A stretch of 5,123 bases of DNA from DATBAT01 sp036271375 (GTDB lineage Bacteria > Acidobacteriota > Terriglobia > Terriglobales > Acidobacteriaceae), in assembly GCA_036271375.1 (NCBI GenBank), contig DATBAT010000064.1, positions 1 to 5,123 on the forward strand. The letters are read 5' to 3'. Positions 1 through 5,123 of the stretch are shown here, one piece after another; the stretch's first letter is position 1; each line of letters opens with the position of its first letter. The notes beneath the pieces were generated by a model. It saw only the letters and a list, made by a program, of their open reading frames with translations, had not been told where the DNA came from and ran no database searches. Both the position numbers and the translations under genes were made by a program.

Positions 1-721
1 CGCCGGTCTGAAGAACTCCCAGCGGCAAAGTCACCACGGCGCGATTAGCGGAGAACGTCCGCGCCCCAGCCGCTTCTATCTCAACCCCACGATAGTTCCA
101 CGTGATCTTTTCTACGGAAGTATTCAGGTGAATCTTCACCCCCAACTCTGCCAGTTGCTTCTCAAACACCGCCAGCAAAGCTGCGTACCCACCGTCGATA
201 TGGAAACTGCGGTCGCCCTCGATCTCTTCCTCCGCCCGATTGCTACGTACCAGTGAATGCACGCTGACTGCGTCGGGATCGGCGGCATGAAATCCCTGAA
301 CGTAACCCGTCGCCCACTCTTTTACCTCCCGGTCTGCATTTGGACAATACTGCTTCAAATAGTCTGAGAAAGACTGGTCAGGTCCGTGGTCATTCATGGG
401 CCCAAAAATCTCGTCGACCTGAGAAAAGAAATCGCAGGTATTTAATTGGCCGTTGCGATAACACCACTCCTCGCCTTCGACTTCTCGAGTTTTTAAATCG
501 TGCGCGCGGATTAAATCCCAAATCTCGGGCGGTTTCCCGTGGACGAACTCCGCTCCCAACTCGACGGGGACTTTCGTCGCGGGATCCACCACGGTAAACA
601 TGCGGCCGCCGATGCGGTCACGCGCTTCAAGAATGGTGACGGCGAAGCCGGCTTTGGCGAGATCGATCGCCACAGTCAGCCCAGCCGCCCCCGCGCCGAT
701 CACTACCACCTCGAGAGACAT
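1..721 (-). CDS. FAD-dependent amine oxidase family flavoprotein, N-terminal part (runs off left edge)
   Basis: This is the N-terminal 240 residues of a flavin-dependent amine oxidase (monoamine/polyamine oxidase-like) protein; family members are usually 400-500 residues, so about half is missing past the left edge. The start is a Rossmann FAD-binding fold: VVIGAGAAG at residues 6-14 (GxGxxG), then the acidic ribose-binding E32 in LEARDRIGGR (31-40). ELGAEFVHG (54-62) is the family's conserved segment after the fold. Later family-like stretches are FHAADPDAVSVHSL (144-157), IDGGYAALL (175-183) and VTLPLGVLQTG (230-240), where oxidised product and flavin contacts usually lie. There is no signal peptide, so it is probably cytoplasmic. 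The family oxidises C-N bonds of amines using FAD and O2, but the substrate cannot be told from this half, and the FAD-binding C-terminus is not visible. The ATG has a weak ribosome site (AGGGTGG, about 722-729). It lies downstream of the sod terminator, so it probably has its own promoter. Confidence 0.88.
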   Translation of the reverse strand, partial: MSLEVVVIGAGAAGLTVAIDLAKAGFAVTILEARDRIGGRMFTVVDPATKVPVELGAEFVHGKPPEIWDLIRAHDLKTREVEGEEWCYRNGQLNTCDFFSQVDEIFGPMNDHGPDQSFSDYLKQYCPNADREVKEWATGYVQGFHAADPDAVSVHSLVRSNRAEEEIEGDRSFHIDGGYAALLAVFEKQLAELGVKIHLNTSVEKITWNYRGVEIEAAGARTFSANRAVVTLPLGVLQTG

Positions 722-780
722 GCCACCCTAGATGCGGCGGACTGCAAGCACGATGCTCCAAACCGATCCCTTCCACCGCA

Positions 781-846
781 TTGTCATTCCCGCCCGCCGA
801 ACAAAGCAGATTCCTTGCGCGATGAAGCCGCGCTCCGGAATGACAA
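781..846. repeat. Dispersed palindromic element with TTGTCATTCC / GGAATGACAA ends
   Basis: Perfect 10-base inverted ends (781-790 and 837-846) enclose 46 bases. Read on the minus strand the element begins TTGTCATTCCGGAGCG and continues into AAGGAATCTGCTTTG. This resembles the common bacterial intergenic repeat of the form GTCATTCCGAGCG...GAGGAATCTGC; that match is from memory, not from a search. It sits between the amine oxidase start and the sod terminator, and the short open frames crossing it are not convincing genes. Function unknown; it could be a REP-like sequence or a small non-autonomous element. Confidence 0.6.
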
Positions 847-856
847 GGGGTAGCAA

Positions 857-890
857 ACAAAAAAGGGACGAGCCCAAAGGCTCGTCCCTT
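857..890 (-). terminator. Rho-independent terminator of the superoxide dismutase gene
   Basis: A perfect 12-base stem (863-874 with 879-890, core GGGACGAGCC/GGCTCGTCCC) closes a 4-base loop. On the minus strand it is followed by a T-rich run (TTTTTTGTTTG in DNA, from the As at 854-864). It lies about 20 bases after the sod stop codon, so it is placed to end the sod transcript. The plus-strand side has only a weak T run, so it acts mainly on minus-strand transcription. Confidence 0.9.
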
Positions 891-908
891 ATTACACCAA
901 ACCCAATC

Positions 909-1529
909 CTACTTCTTGCCCGACTTAAACGCCTCATACCGCGCGTTGATCTCGTCCCAGTTCACTACGTTCCACCATGCCGCCAGATACTCCGGCCGCC
1001 GGTTGTTGTACTTCAAATAGTAGGCATGCTCCCAGACATCGTTGCCCAGAATCGGGAACGCACCTTGCGAAATCGGGTTGTCCTGGTTCGCGCTGCTGGT
1101 GATCTGCAGATCGCTCCCCTTACCAACCAGCCAGGCCCATCCCGAGCCGAACTGTTTCACGCCGGCATCGTTGAACTTTGTCTTGAAATCTTCAAAACTG
1201 CCAAAGGATTTTTTGATCGCTTCGGCAATCGGACCATTGGGCTCGCCGCCGCCCTTGGGCTTCATGATTTTCCAGAACATGCTGTGGTTGACGTGTCCGC
1301 CGCCATTGTTGCGGACGGCGCCACGAATGTCCTCAGGAATTGCGTTCAGATCGCGGATCAAATCTTCCGCGCTTTTCGATCCCAACTCAGGGTGCTTCTC
1401 GATCGCGGCATTCAAATTCTTTACATAAGCGGCGTGGTGCATGTCGTGATGCAGCTTCATGGTCGCTGTGTCGATCACGGGTTCGAGTGCGGCGTAGTCA
1501 TACGGCAGTGGGGGTAGTTCGTGCGCCAT
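909..1529 (-). CDS. sodA: Superoxide dismutase, Fe/Mn family, Mn-type signatures
   Basis: A complete 206-residue enzyme, the normal family length, that dismutes superoxide to O2 and H2O2. The N-terminal helical-hairpin domain begins HELPPLPYDYAALEP. The four metal ligands are visible by alignment to E. coli SodA: H27 in KLHHDMHH, H82 in GGGHVNHSMFW, and D164 and H168 in NDVWEHAYY. Y35 matches the active-site gateway tyrosine. Mn-type hints are the glycines before HVNH (76-78), Q149 in SSANQDNP and the C-terminal WWNVVNWDEINARY. Metal choice cannot be settled from sequence alone, and a cambialistic enzyme is possible. There is no signal peptide, so it should be cytosolic. The ATG is preceded by a strong GGAGGA ribosome site and the stop is followed by an intrinsic terminator, so the gene looks monocistronic. 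The symbol assumes the Mn type. Confidence 0.95.
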   Translation of the reverse strand: MAHELPPLPYDYAALEPVIDTATMKLHHDMHHAAYVKNLNAAIEKHPELGSKSAEDLIRDLNAIPEDIRGAVRNNGGGHVNHSMFWKIMKPKGGGEPNGPIAEAIKKSFGSFEDFKTKFNDAGVKQFGSGWAWLVGKGSDLQITSSANQDNPISQGAFPILGNDVWEHAYYLKYNNRRPEYLAAWWNVVNWDEINARYEAFKSGKK

Positions 1530-1534
1530 AATCT

Positions 1535-1540
1535 TCCTCC
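1535..1540 (-). promoter_or_regulatory. Ribosome binding site of sod
   Basis: GGAGGA on the minus strand, 5 bases before the ATG at 1529. It is a near-consensus Shine-Dalgarno sequence and fixes the start of the superoxide dismutase. Confidence 0.85.
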
Positions 1541-1606
1541 AGATATTTAGGATGTGCGGATGCAGACGAACGATTCAGGATCAGTGCGATGACCCGGCGG
1601 GACTTA

Positions 1607-1634
1607 CGTTCCTATTCGTTCTATCGTCTCTATT
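1607..1634. repeat. Short imperfect tandem repeat upstream of sod
   Basis: Three units in a row on the plus strand: CGTTCCTATT, CGTTCTAT and CGTCTCTATT. The block lies 78-105 bases upstream of the sod start. This is a position where a promoter or regulator-binding site could lie. No convincing -35/-10 pair was found in the spacer; the rest of 1541-1730 shows no gene. Confidence 0.35.
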
Positions 1635-1731
1635 GTCTACCAAAGCCAGCGACAATGCACGCGGCGGATGGTCATTAGGTCGTATAGAGACATTGCTCCG
1701 CAACGTCTCCGGCAGCACCAGGGATGATGCG

Positions 1732-1758
1732 AGACGCAGCCAAGCTGCGTCTCTACAC
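1732..1758 (-). repeat. Palindromic AGACGCAGC element, copy 1
   Basis: A hairpin with a perfect 10-base stem (1731-1740 with 1744-1753) and 3-base loop. It lies 13 bases past the stop codon of the SnoaL-like gene, followed by no T run, so it is not a standard intrinsic terminator although it could slow polymerase or protect the transcript end. Its minus-strand reading begins GTGTAGAGACGCAGC and matches copy 2 (2317-2343) at 25 of 27 positions; the two copies differ only in the loop. They are in opposite orientation and bracket the gene. Confidence 0.7.
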
Positions 1759-1765
1759 ACGCAGC

Positions 1766-2233
1766 CTACTGCATCGGCTCCGAAATATGCTCATGCACGA
1801 TCATCCACTTTCCACCCTGGTTTTCCCAAACCAGCGTCCAGCGAAAAGTCGCCATCTCGTGCTTGCCGTTCTTCATCACCGCGTCTTCCGCCACCGTCGC
1901 ACTGGCCCACGCCATGTCTCCGTGATGATGCACTTCGGCGTCGTCATTCACCGTAAGCTTGGCGCTCTTGTAGGTGGCCAGTAACTTCGTCGCACCGGCG
2001 GCGTATTCCGTCCAGCTGTTGTACCTAAGCGGAGCGATATCGAAAAAAGTGTGCGGACCGCTGGCATAAAACTGCGCCGCGTTTGCCGGATCGAGGGTCG
2101 CCCATTGATCCATGATTTTCTGCATGAAGGCCTTGTCGGGACCACCGGCGGCGGCCTTTTTCATGGACTTCTGGGTTTGGGCGAAACAGGCAAAACTGAG
2201 AATCAAAACCAAAGCGATAAGCGATTTGCGCAT
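1766..2233 (-). CDS. Secreted SnoaL/NTF2-like domain protein
   Basis: A 155-residue protein. Residues 1-18 form a signal peptide (MRKSL, then a hydrophobic core, then CFA before QTQKS), so it is probably exported to the periplasm; the cysteine context SFAC is a poor lipobox, which makes a lipoprotein less likely. The rest reads as a cone-shaped SnoaL-like/DUF4440-type fold (NTF2 superfamily): a helix with WATLDPANAAQFY (44-56), FFDIAPLRYNSWTEY (63-77), and strands ending in TFRWTLVWENQGGKWMIVHEH (129-149), the typical C-terminal motif. Members include enzymes and non-enzymatic ligand binders, so no function or substrate can be given. The ATG at 2233 is chosen over an upstream in-frame ATG at 2293 because GGAGGA lies 4 bases before it and the signal peptide starts there. 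It stands alone, flanked by copies of one palindromic repeat. Confidence 0.85.
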   Translation of the reverse strand: MRKSLIALVLILSFACFAQTQKSMKKAAAGGPDKAFMQKIMDQWATLDPANAAQFYASGPHTFFDIAPLRYNSWTEYAAGATKLLATYKSAKLTVNDDAEVHHHGDMAWASATVAEDAVMKNGKHEMATFRWTLVWENQGGKWMIVHEHISEPMQ

Positions 2234-2237
2234 AGTG

Positions 2238-2243
2238 TCCTCC
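2238..2243 (-). promoter_or_regulatory. Ribosome binding site deciding the start of the SnoaL-like gene
   Basis: GGAGGA on the minus strand, 4 bases before the ATG at 2233. It supports this start and argues against the 20-residue longer version from 2293, which would bury the signal peptide. Confidence 0.82.
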
Positions 2244-2316
2244 GATTCAGCGGGAGATTGTCGCACAAAAGGGGCGTCTGGCGCGAGTTTCAAGCCTGGA
2301 AGCTATCCAATCGCCC

Positions 2317-2343
2317 GTGTAGAGACGCAGCTCCGCTGCGTCT
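2317..2343 (+). repeat. Palindromic AGACGCAGC element, copy 2
   Basis: Begins GTGTAGAGACGCAGC and forms a perfect 9-base stem (2323-2331 with 2335-2343) with loop TCC. It matches copy 1 (1732-1758) at 25 of 27 positions in inverted orientation. It lies in the spacer between the divergent SnoaL-like gene and gcvT. Confidence 0.7.
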
Positions 2344-2348
2344 AAGCA

Positions 2349-2408
2349 GCGCCACAAATGCGGCCGGAGCCGCTTGTCTTTGGGTGGCGCAGTCGCTTCA
2401 GCGCTGCG
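2349..2408. repeat. Cluster of overlapping palindromes in the divergent spacer
   Basis: Three pairings share this stretch. GCGCCAC (2349-2355) can pair with GTGGCGC (2384-2390). Inside them GCGGC (2360-2364) pairs with GCCGC (2369-2373). At the right end CGCAG-T-CGC (2388-2396) pairs with GCGCTGCG (2401-2408) around a TTCA loop with one bulged base. The outer and right-hand pairings compete for 2388-2390. No T run follows and no coding sequence is convincing. It looks like REP-type or decayed mobile sequence. Confidence 0.5.
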
Positions 2409-2537
2409 ATATTTCGTCTATGAGCATCCAGGCTTTGGCCTCTGCGGAGGGAAGCCCTGCCCTTCATTGACCGTCCAAAAAACCGCGTGATACGGTATAA
2501 GGTCTAGCCAATTCCCCGCACCCTGATCGAGGTTTCC
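2409..2537 (+). promoter_or_regulatory. Upstream region of gcvT with possible promoter
   Basis: The non-coding spacer 2234-2537 holds the palindromes listed separately plus this stretch. TTGACC at 2467-2472 is a good -35 match. Eighteen bases later TACGGT (2491-2496) is a weak -10, and TATAAG (2496-2501) is a better -10 match but at a long 23-base spacing. The promoter would serve the gcv operon, starting transcription about 30 bases before gcvT. I looked for the tandem glycine riboswitch consensus seen before many gcvT genes and did not find it. GAGG at 2529-2532, 5 bases before the GTG, is the ribosome site of gcvT. Confidence 0.4.
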
Positions 2538-3677
2538 GTGCCAGCAGTAGAGGCTTCCGCCACCATCCGCAAGACCGCTCTCAACGCCCGCCATCGCGAG
2601 ATGGGCGCCAAGATGGTCTCATTCAACGGGTGGGACATGCCCGTCGAATATCCCTCCGCCGGCGGCATCATGGCGGAGCACAATGCGGTGCGGACCGGCG
2701 TCGGCATCTTCGACGTAAGTCATATGGGCGACATTCGCCTCACCGGGCCTGACGCGCTGAAGTCCGTGCAGCACATCTCCATGAACGACGCGTCAAAGCT
2801 CGCCATCGGGCAGGCGCAATACTCGGCGCTGCTCTATCCGCAAGGCACGTTCGTGGACGACGTGATCGTCCATCGCATGGGCGACGAAGATTATTTGCTG
2901 GTTATCAACGCCGGCACCCGCGAAAAAGACTTCAACTGGGTACGCGACAATACCAAACAGTTCAACTGCAAAGCGGAAGATCTTTCCGATAACTACACGC
3001 AGATTGCGATCCAGGGCCCCAAAGGCGTCTCTCTGCTGCAAAAGCTAACCGACGCCGATCTGTCGAAAATAAAGTTTTACTGGTTCACCCACGGCACGGT
3101 CTGCGGACTCAAGAACACTCTGATCGCCCGCACCGGATACACCGCCGAAGACGGGTTCGAAATCTACGTGCCCTCCGATGAGGCCACCAGCGTGCGCGTG
3201 TGGAACGAAGTCCTCGAAGCCGGCAAAGAATTCGGCGTCGTTCCCTGCGGTCTGGGATCGCGCAATACGCTTCGCCTGGAAGGCGCGCTGTCCCTTTACG
3301 GCCACGAAATTTCCGACACTATCAACGCCTGGGAAGCTGGACTCGCCCGTTTCTGTAAGATGGAGAAGCCGGGGTTTATCGGCCGCGAAGCGTTAGAAAA
3401 ATCCAAAGACCTGAATCGCACTCTAGTGGGACTGGAAATGACCGAGCGCGGCATCGCCCGCGACGACTACAAAGTGCTCGACGACAGCGGCCAACCAGTC
3501 GGCTACGTGACCAGCGGATCTTACGTGCCGTTTTTGAAAAAGAATATTGCACTGGCATACGTTCCGCCGCAGTTTGCGGTAGTGGGCTCCACGGTAAATG
3601 TCGAGATTCGTGGACAAGGCGTGAAGGCAAAAGTCGTGCCTACGCCGTTCTACAAGCGGCCCAAGAAGACTATCTAA
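2538..3677 (+). CDS. gcvT: Aminomethyltransferase, T protein of the glycine cleavage system
   Basis: A complete 379-residue T protein. It takes the aminomethyl group held on lipoylated GcvH, passes the carbon to tetrahydrofolate to form 5,10-methylene-THF, and releases ammonia in the cytoplasm. Visible family motifs are FNGWDMPVEY (29-38), DVSHMGDI (59-66), FVDDVIVHR (105-113) with the conserved aspartate pair, INAGTREKD (123-131), the folate-site segment TGYTAEDGFEIYVP (199-212), GLGSRNTLRLEG (238-249), LYGHEI (253-258) and the C-terminal barrel ending TPFYKRPKK. At N243 most relatives I recall have aspartate (RDTLRLE). The start is GTG at 2538, backed by GAGG 5 bases upstream; the first ATG in frame (residue 22) would cut into the conserved N-terminus. 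gcvH follows after 12 bases, so the two are co-transcribed. Confidence 0.96.
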   Translation: MPAVEASATIRKTALNARHREMGAKMVSFNGWDMPVEYPSAGGIMAEHNAVRTGVGIFDVSHMGDIRLTGPDALKSVQHISMNDASKLAIGQAQYSALLYPQGTFVDDVIVHRMGDEDYLLVINAGTREKDFNWVRDNTKQFNCKAEDLSDNYTQIAIQGPKGVSLLQKLTDADLSKIKFYWFTHGTVCGLKNTLIARTGYTAEDGFEIYVPSDEATSVRVWNEVLEAGKEFGVVPCGLGSRNTLRLEGALSLYGHEISDTINAWEAGLARFCKMEKPGFIGREALEKSKDLNRTLVGLEMTERGIARDDYKVLDDSGQPVGYVTSGSYVPFLKKNIALAYVPPQFAVVGSTVNVEIRGQGVKAKVVPTPFYKRPKKTI

Positions 3678-3689
3678 AGAAAGGCGACT

Positions 3690-4073
3690 ATGGCCTACCC
3701 GACCGATTACAAGTACACCAAAGAACACGAGTGGATCAAAGCCGACGGCCCGATTGCCACCATCGGCATCACCCATCACGCGCAGGAGTCGCTTGGCGAC
3801 ATCGTATTCGTCGAACTCCCAAAAATCGGAGCCGAACTCACGGCCGGCAAGTCGTTCAGCTCGGTCGAGTCGGTGAAGGCCGTCTCCGATCTCTACGCGC
3901 CGGCCTCTGGCACCGTCACGGAAGTAAACACCGCGCTGACCGACTCTCCGGAAAAAATCAACAAAGACGCGCACGATGCCTGGATCGTGAAAATCAATTT
4001 GAAAGATCCCGGCGACCTGAACGCGCTTCTCTCGGCCGCCGACTACGAAAAGTACGTAGCCGAAGAAGGATGA
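3690..4073 (+). CDS. gcvH: Glycine cleavage system H protein (lipoyl carrier)
   Basis: A complete 127-residue H protein, the usual length. It carries the aminomethyl intermediate on a lipoyl arm between GcvP, GcvT and the L protein (dihydrolipoyl dehydrogenase). The sequence starts YKYTKEHEWIK, typical of the family, then ITHHAQESLGDIVFVELP (27-44) and the lipoylation hairpin SSVESVKAVSDLYAP (57-71), where K63 is the expected lipoylated lysine, followed by SGTVTEVN (73-80). The C-terminus (DAWIVKINLKDPGDLNALLS) is also standard. The ATG has a modest AAGG site at 3681-3684 and lies 12 bases after the gcvT stop. Downstream, a 159-base spacer with a large inverted repeat separates it from gcvPA, which is unusual inside a gcv operon. 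Confidence 0.96.
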   Translation: MAYPTDYKYTKEHEWIKADGPIATIGITHHAQESLGDIVFVELPKIGAELTAGKSFSSVESVKAVSDLYAPASGTVTEVNTALTDSPEKINKDAHDAWIVKINLKDPGDLNALLSAADYEKYVAEEG

Positions 4074-4083
4074 ATCACGTTTC

Positions 4084-4184
4084 GCGTAGGGGCAGGTGTC
4101 CTCACCTGCCCAAGCGACTTTAGTCGCCACGAGGGGATAGAAAAACTTGTAAGGCCGGGCAGCTGAGGACACCTGCCCCTACGC
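4084..4184. repeat. Nested inverted repeat between gcvH and gcvPA
   Basis: Two 28-base arms, 4084-4111 and 4157-4184, are inverted copies with a single mismatch (21 perfect bases, starting GCGTAGGGGCAGGTG). Each arm also folds on itself: GGGCAGGTG/CACCTGCCC (4090-4098 with 4103-4111) is perfect, and the right arm has the same fold with one mismatch. Between them GCGAC/GTCGC (4114-4118 with 4123-4127) makes a third small hairpin. It begins 11 bases after the gcvH stop. No T run follows on the plus strand and no clear target duplication was seen. It resembles a MITE or REP-type insertion, or a fold that tunes or protects the gcv message. Confidence 0.75.
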
Positions 4185-4232
4185 AAGCCGGATAGATCGA
4201 AGTTGCCGTTAAGGACATCTAACTAATTTCTG

Positions 4233-5123
4233 ATGCGCTATCTTCCGAAATCACCTGCCGACCGCGAAGCCATGCTGAAGAACATCGGCGTGGGTTCTAT
4301 CGACGATTTGTTTTCGTCGATCCCCGCCGAATATCGTCTCAAGCGCGACCTGAACGTCCCGCGCCAGATGGCAGAATCGGAAATCGTCGACTGGTTCCGC
4401 GAACGCTCGCGCGAAAACGGCGACGGCTGCTCCACGTTCCTCGGTGCGGGGGCCTACTATCACTATCGCCCGGTGATCATCGACTCCCTGATCTCCCGCG
4501 GAGAATTTCTCACCGCCTACACCCCATATCAGGCGGAAATCTCTCAGGGCACGCTGCAATCTATCTTTGAATTCCAGACCATGATCTGCGAACTCACCGG
4601 CATGGAGGTCGCCAACGCCAGCATGTACGACGGTTCGACCGCCGCCGCCGAAGGCGTGATGATGGCGGTCCGTTTGACCGGACGCCGTTCGGTGTTGGTT
4701 GCGCAGAACTTGCATCCTGAATATCGCGAAGTGCTGGCTACCTACGCCTCGCAACAGGGCATGCCGCTCGAACTGATGCCCTACCGCGAAGATGGCCGCC
4801 TCGATCTCGAAGTACTCGAAAGCAAGATCACTGCGGAAACCGCCTGCGTGTTGATCCAGTCGCCGAACTTCTTCGGAAACATCGAAGACGTAAACGCCAT
4901 CGCCGAACTCGCGCACAAGAATGGCGCGCTGCTAGTGGTGTCAATTGCGGAAGCTGTTTCTCTCGGCATCGTAGAACCGCCGCGCCAGGCGGACATCATC
5001 GCCATGGAAGCGCAGTCCTTCGGCGTGCCTCTGGGATTCGGTGGCCCCTACTGCGGCGTGATCGCGACCCGCGACAAGAACGTACGCCAGATGCCAGGCC
5101 GCCTCGTGGGACAAACCGTCGAC
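4233..5123 (+). CDS. gcvPA: Glycine dehydrogenase (decarboxylating) subunit 1, N-terminal part (runs off right edge)
   Basis: The first 297 residues of the alpha subunit of the split P protein, which is about 440-460 residues in full. With GcvPB it decarboxylates glycine and loads the remaining aminomethyl group onto GcvH. Family motifs are MRYLPKSPADREAML at the start, STFLGAGAYYHYRP (67-80), SRGEFLTAYTPYQ (88-100), EISQGTLQSIFEFQTMICELTGM (102-124), NASMYDGSTAAAEG (128-141), SFGVPLGFGGPYCG (262-275) and MPGRLVGQTVD (287-297). The PLP-binding lysine is normally on GcvPB, so its absence here is expected. The ATG at 4233 follows an in-frame stop 9 bases earlier and fits the family N-terminus, but has no good ribosome site: AAGGA (4211-4215) is 17 bases away. 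gcvPB probably follows off the right edge. Confidence 0.93.
   Translation, partial: MRYLPKSPADREAMLKNIGVGSIDDLFSSIPAEYRLKRDLNVPRQMAESEIVDWFRERSRENGDGCSTFLGAGAYYHYRPVIIDSLISRGEFLTAYTPYQAEISQGTLQSIFEFQTMICELTGMEVANASMYDGSTAAAEGVMMAVRLTGRRSVLVAQNLHPEYREVLATYASQQGMPLELMPYREDGRLDLEVLESKITAETACVLIQSPNFFGNIEDVNAIAELAHKNGALLVVSIAEAVSLGIVEPPRQADIIAMEAQSFGVPLGFGGPYCGVIATRDKNVRQMPGRLVGQTVD

Noticed and set aside
627..937. Short minus-strand frames over 722-860
   Set aside because: Their peptides come from the TTGTCATTCC repeat and the terminator, and they overlap the start of the amine oxidase.
732..1517. Long plus-strand open frame (261 codons) over the sod gene
   Set aside because: It is antisense to a superoxide dismutase with all metal ligands, and its translation shows no recognisable family motif.
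1731..1753. Intrinsic terminator for the SnoaL-like gene
   Set aside because: The hairpin is strong and well placed but lacks the T run, and a matching copy lies upstream of the gene, so it is listed as a repeat.
2051..2470. Plus-strand frames of 139 and 77 codons crossing the SnoaL-like gene and the divergent spacer
   Set aside because: They are antisense to a gene with a signal peptide and a strong ribosome site, and their tails read through palindromes.
2234..2537. Glycine riboswitch ahead of gcvT
   Set aside because: The conserved aptamer segments were not seen, and the folds present are simple repeats.
3423..4172. Minus-strand open frame of 249 codons across gcvT and gcvH
   Set aside because: It overlaps two well-supported genes and runs into the inverted repeat; composition reflects the reverse of a codon-biased GC-rich gene.
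4251..4916. Minus-strand open frame of 221 codons within gcvPA
   Set aside because: Antisense to clear GcvPA motifs, with no family resemblance of its own.
1..5123. CRISPR array, tRNA, rRNA, prophage or defence genes
   Set aside because: No regularly spaced repeats, cloverleaf, rRNA-like stretch or recognisable defence or phage protein was found.

Overview
The window looks like chromosomal DNA from a soil-type member of the Acidobacteriota (Terriglobia, Koribacter/Sulfotelmatobacter-like). That placement is an inference from moderately high GC content, the split-P glycine cleavage operon, the wording of the protein motifs and the density of short dispersed palindromes between genes. No rRNA or other marker gene is present to prove it.

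The left half is read from the minus strand. Bases 1-721 hold the N-terminal 240 residues of a FAD-dependent amine oxidase-type flavoprotein whose C-terminus lies off the left edge. Next comes a 187-base spacer with a TTGTCATTCC palindromic element and a strong intrinsic terminator. The terminator belongs to the next gene, a complete 206-residue Fe/Mn-family superoxide dismutase with Mn-type signature residues (909-1529). After a 236-base spacer comes a small secreted SnoaL/NTF2-like protein (1766-2233), also on the minus strand.

The right half is read from the plus strand and is a glycine cleavage operon: gcvT (2538-3677), gcvH (3690-4073) and the first 297 codons of gcvPA (4233 to the right edge). 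GcvT (aminomethyltransferase), GcvH (lipoyl carrier) and GcvP (decarboxylase, here the split two-subunit form) work together to turn glycine into CO2, NH3 and methylene-tetrahydrofolate. gcvPB would be expected just beyond the right edge. The 304-base divergent spacer 2234-2537 carries palindromes and a possible gcv promoter. No glycine riboswitch was recognised.

The genes themselves are ordinary. The most notable signal is in the non-coding DNA: every spacer over 100 bases except the one next to sod contains at least one perfect or near-perfect palindrome, from at least four sequence classes. They include a 25/27-matching inverted pair bracketing the SnoaL-like gene and a nested 101-base inverted repeat inside the gcv operon between gcvH and gcvPA.
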